This document shows positions 63,001-64,000 of a stretch of DNA of 64,000 bases, in pieces. The position numbers were made by a program, and so were the translations under genes. Each line of letters begins with the position of its first letter. Position 1 is the first letter of the stretch. Below the pieces are notes generated by a model. It did not search any database and was not told the origin of the DNA. It saw nothing but the letters and a program-made list of their open reading frames with translations. Source of the stretch: Copromyces sp. CBS 386.78 (lineage: Eukaryota; Ascomycota; Sordariomycetes; Sordariales; Sordariaceae). The DNA is taken from NCBI GenBank assembly GCA_030685235.1, contig MU839081.1:248001-312000 (forward strand), read 5' to 3'.

Positions 63001-64000
63001 TAAATCGTCCCTTAAGGGATGAAAGGCCGTACTAACTAAATACAAAATAATATCTTCTAAGTTAATTAACTTCTAATTTTATAAACCGTTAATAAAAGTA
63101 AATTTATCGTCTAGCGGGTCCCTCTTCTACTTAAAGATACTACCGAACTCCTTAGAAATTTTCGCTATATCGATTTTATTATAATAAAAGTTCGTACAGG
63201 TTTCCTTATACGCCTTATAATAAACTACCGAATTATTGTCCTAAACGGCGGTTAAAGCTTCGTTTTACTATAATATACTCTTTAATTTCCCACCGAATAT
63301 AATAGAATATTCCTTTATTATACTTTCAAATATATTTATAAATAACTATATAAAGGTATTTAATTTTTCAACGGTCTAAAGGGTAGGGACCGCCTATAGG
63401 AGCCTCCTTATTAATATTATGTAAATCTCTTTAGTATTCGCAAATAAGAAGAAGTACTTTTTCGGTAAGGGGACGCTCCTCCTAATAGGGATAATAATAA
63501 TAAATTTCCAATAATTTAATATTTATATTCCGATTTTTATATATAATTTATCGATACTGAAAACGAAGTCGAAGGTTAACTATCCGTTTATATAGCGGTA
63601 TATTAGTATATTTAAGATATTAAGGAAGTAGAAGCCCTATACCGCTATAATAACCTTAATTTCGTTACCCCTAATAGAATTATAGAATTAGGGGTCTTAA
63701 ATCGTATAGTATACGTTAAAATCGCCTACTACGAAAATATATTATAATTTTAAAGTAGGCAAATATATCTTTATATCTTCCGCTTAACGGTCTTAGGGGT
63801 ATTAGTAAATGTAAATAATATTAGCGCCGCTTATTGTAATTATAACCGTATAAGTAAGAGGGGTAATAGGTATTAGGAAATTATAAATTTTAGCGACGTA
63901 TATTGTAATTCTTATCTTTCGGTCGTTATAACCGATTATATAATAATTAGGGTACTTATAAATCCTTCTATATATAACGGACGGCTCCTATATATAGAAT
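60081..64000 (-). mobile_element. RIP-mutated non-LTR (Tad-like LINE) retrotransposon, 5' part beyond window
   Basis: The block is AT-rich with many TA and almost no CA or TG, the mark of RIP. On the minus strand, motifs survive despite stops: VVGDFNVYYTI-stop-DP (63715-63732 and on) is the AP-endonuclease word GDFNxHHxxWDP; LGLDGI (62863-62882) corresponds to the PGPDGI of LINE reverse transcriptases; FKPGRNPYSYKG and KLIVLFLIISKGIKRLFA (about 62680-62740) correspond to LRKPGRxDY...RPIALLNxxxKxxE. VCGALREKGYFFAY (60461-60513) fits the C-terminal zinc motif. The order endonuclease, reverse transcriptase, zinc tail is that of Tad-like elements. It extends past the right edge. Not functional. 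Confidence 0.75.
60745..61215. other. Un-RIPed island inside the LINE
   Basis: Unlike its surroundings this stretch contains normal CA and TG numbers and about 50% GC (e.g. CACTGCCCAGGCAGGGGTGC). It includes GGGAGGAAAAAGG..CCTCCTCCC that can pair. Possible borders TGTTG (60721) and CAACA (61216-61220) would suit a solo LTR, but no target duplication is visible. It is probably a later insertion or single-copy DNA. Confidence 0.5.

Overview
The window looks like genomic DNA of a filamentous ascomycete, most likely a sordariomycete of the Neurospora/Sordaria type. The evidence is short introns (48-132 nt) with GT..AG ends and CTAAC/CTGAC-like branch sites, long pyrimidine-rich 5' leaders, a nuclear tRNA gene with an intron, and a terminal AT-rich block with the dinucleotide signature of repeat-induced point mutation (RIP: almost no CA/TG, abundant TA). 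This is inferred from style and gene content; no marker gene fixes the species.

Layout. 0-6 kb is accessory DNA: a mosaic of very short fragments of unrelated genes (about 2.0-3.7 kb) and a frame-broken low-complexity gene (4.57-5.39 kb). 6.6-8.2 kb is an intact membrane-anchored P-loop ATPase gene. 9-16 kb holds a doubtful small gene, a decayed gene (10.4-11.5 kb), a perfect hairpin (12.96-13.0 kb) and a second, larger mosaic (13.2-15.5 kb) with pieces resembling a KH protein, a NUFIP1-type protein, GSK3 kinase, a THP3/LENG8-type protein and MutS. Mosaics A and B share pieces in opposite orientation. 16-21 kb has a hypothetical reading frame and an intact Zn2Cys6 transcription factor. 21-34 kb is mostly non-coding by my reading, with a small putative mitochondrial protein gene, a tRNA-Glu gene, a tRNA relic and one orphan protein gene.

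34-40 kb is the best-preserved block: a PsiD-like phosphatidylserine decarboxylase-family enzyme, a short ECO1-type zinc-finger protein and the V-ATPase assembly factor Vma12 lie in tandem on the minus strand, divergent from the polyprenyl diphosphate synthase Coq1 for ubiquinone side-chain synthesis. 42.2-42.9 kb is an apparently undescribed TIR element full of CTAG palindromes. 44-49 kb has an orphan gene, a three-exon NADP-dependent alkenal/enone reductase of the MDR family and two small convergent genes. 51.4-52.3 kb is another decayed gene. 55.6-57.3 kb encodes an intact allantoinase (purine catabolism) with four GATA-factor sites upstream.

59.4-59.8 kb is a short TA-flanked non-autonomous DNA transposon. 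From about 60.1 kb to the end lies a RIP-mutated non-LTR retrotransposon on the minus strand (tail zinc motif, reverse transcriptase and endonuclease motifs still recognisable), interrupted by a block of un-mutated sequence.

Most housekeeping genes here are unlinked in function. The most unusual feature is the pair of gene-fragment mosaics: many 40-170 bp genomic pieces, some with splice sites, from at least eight different conserved genes, packed within about 2 kb each.
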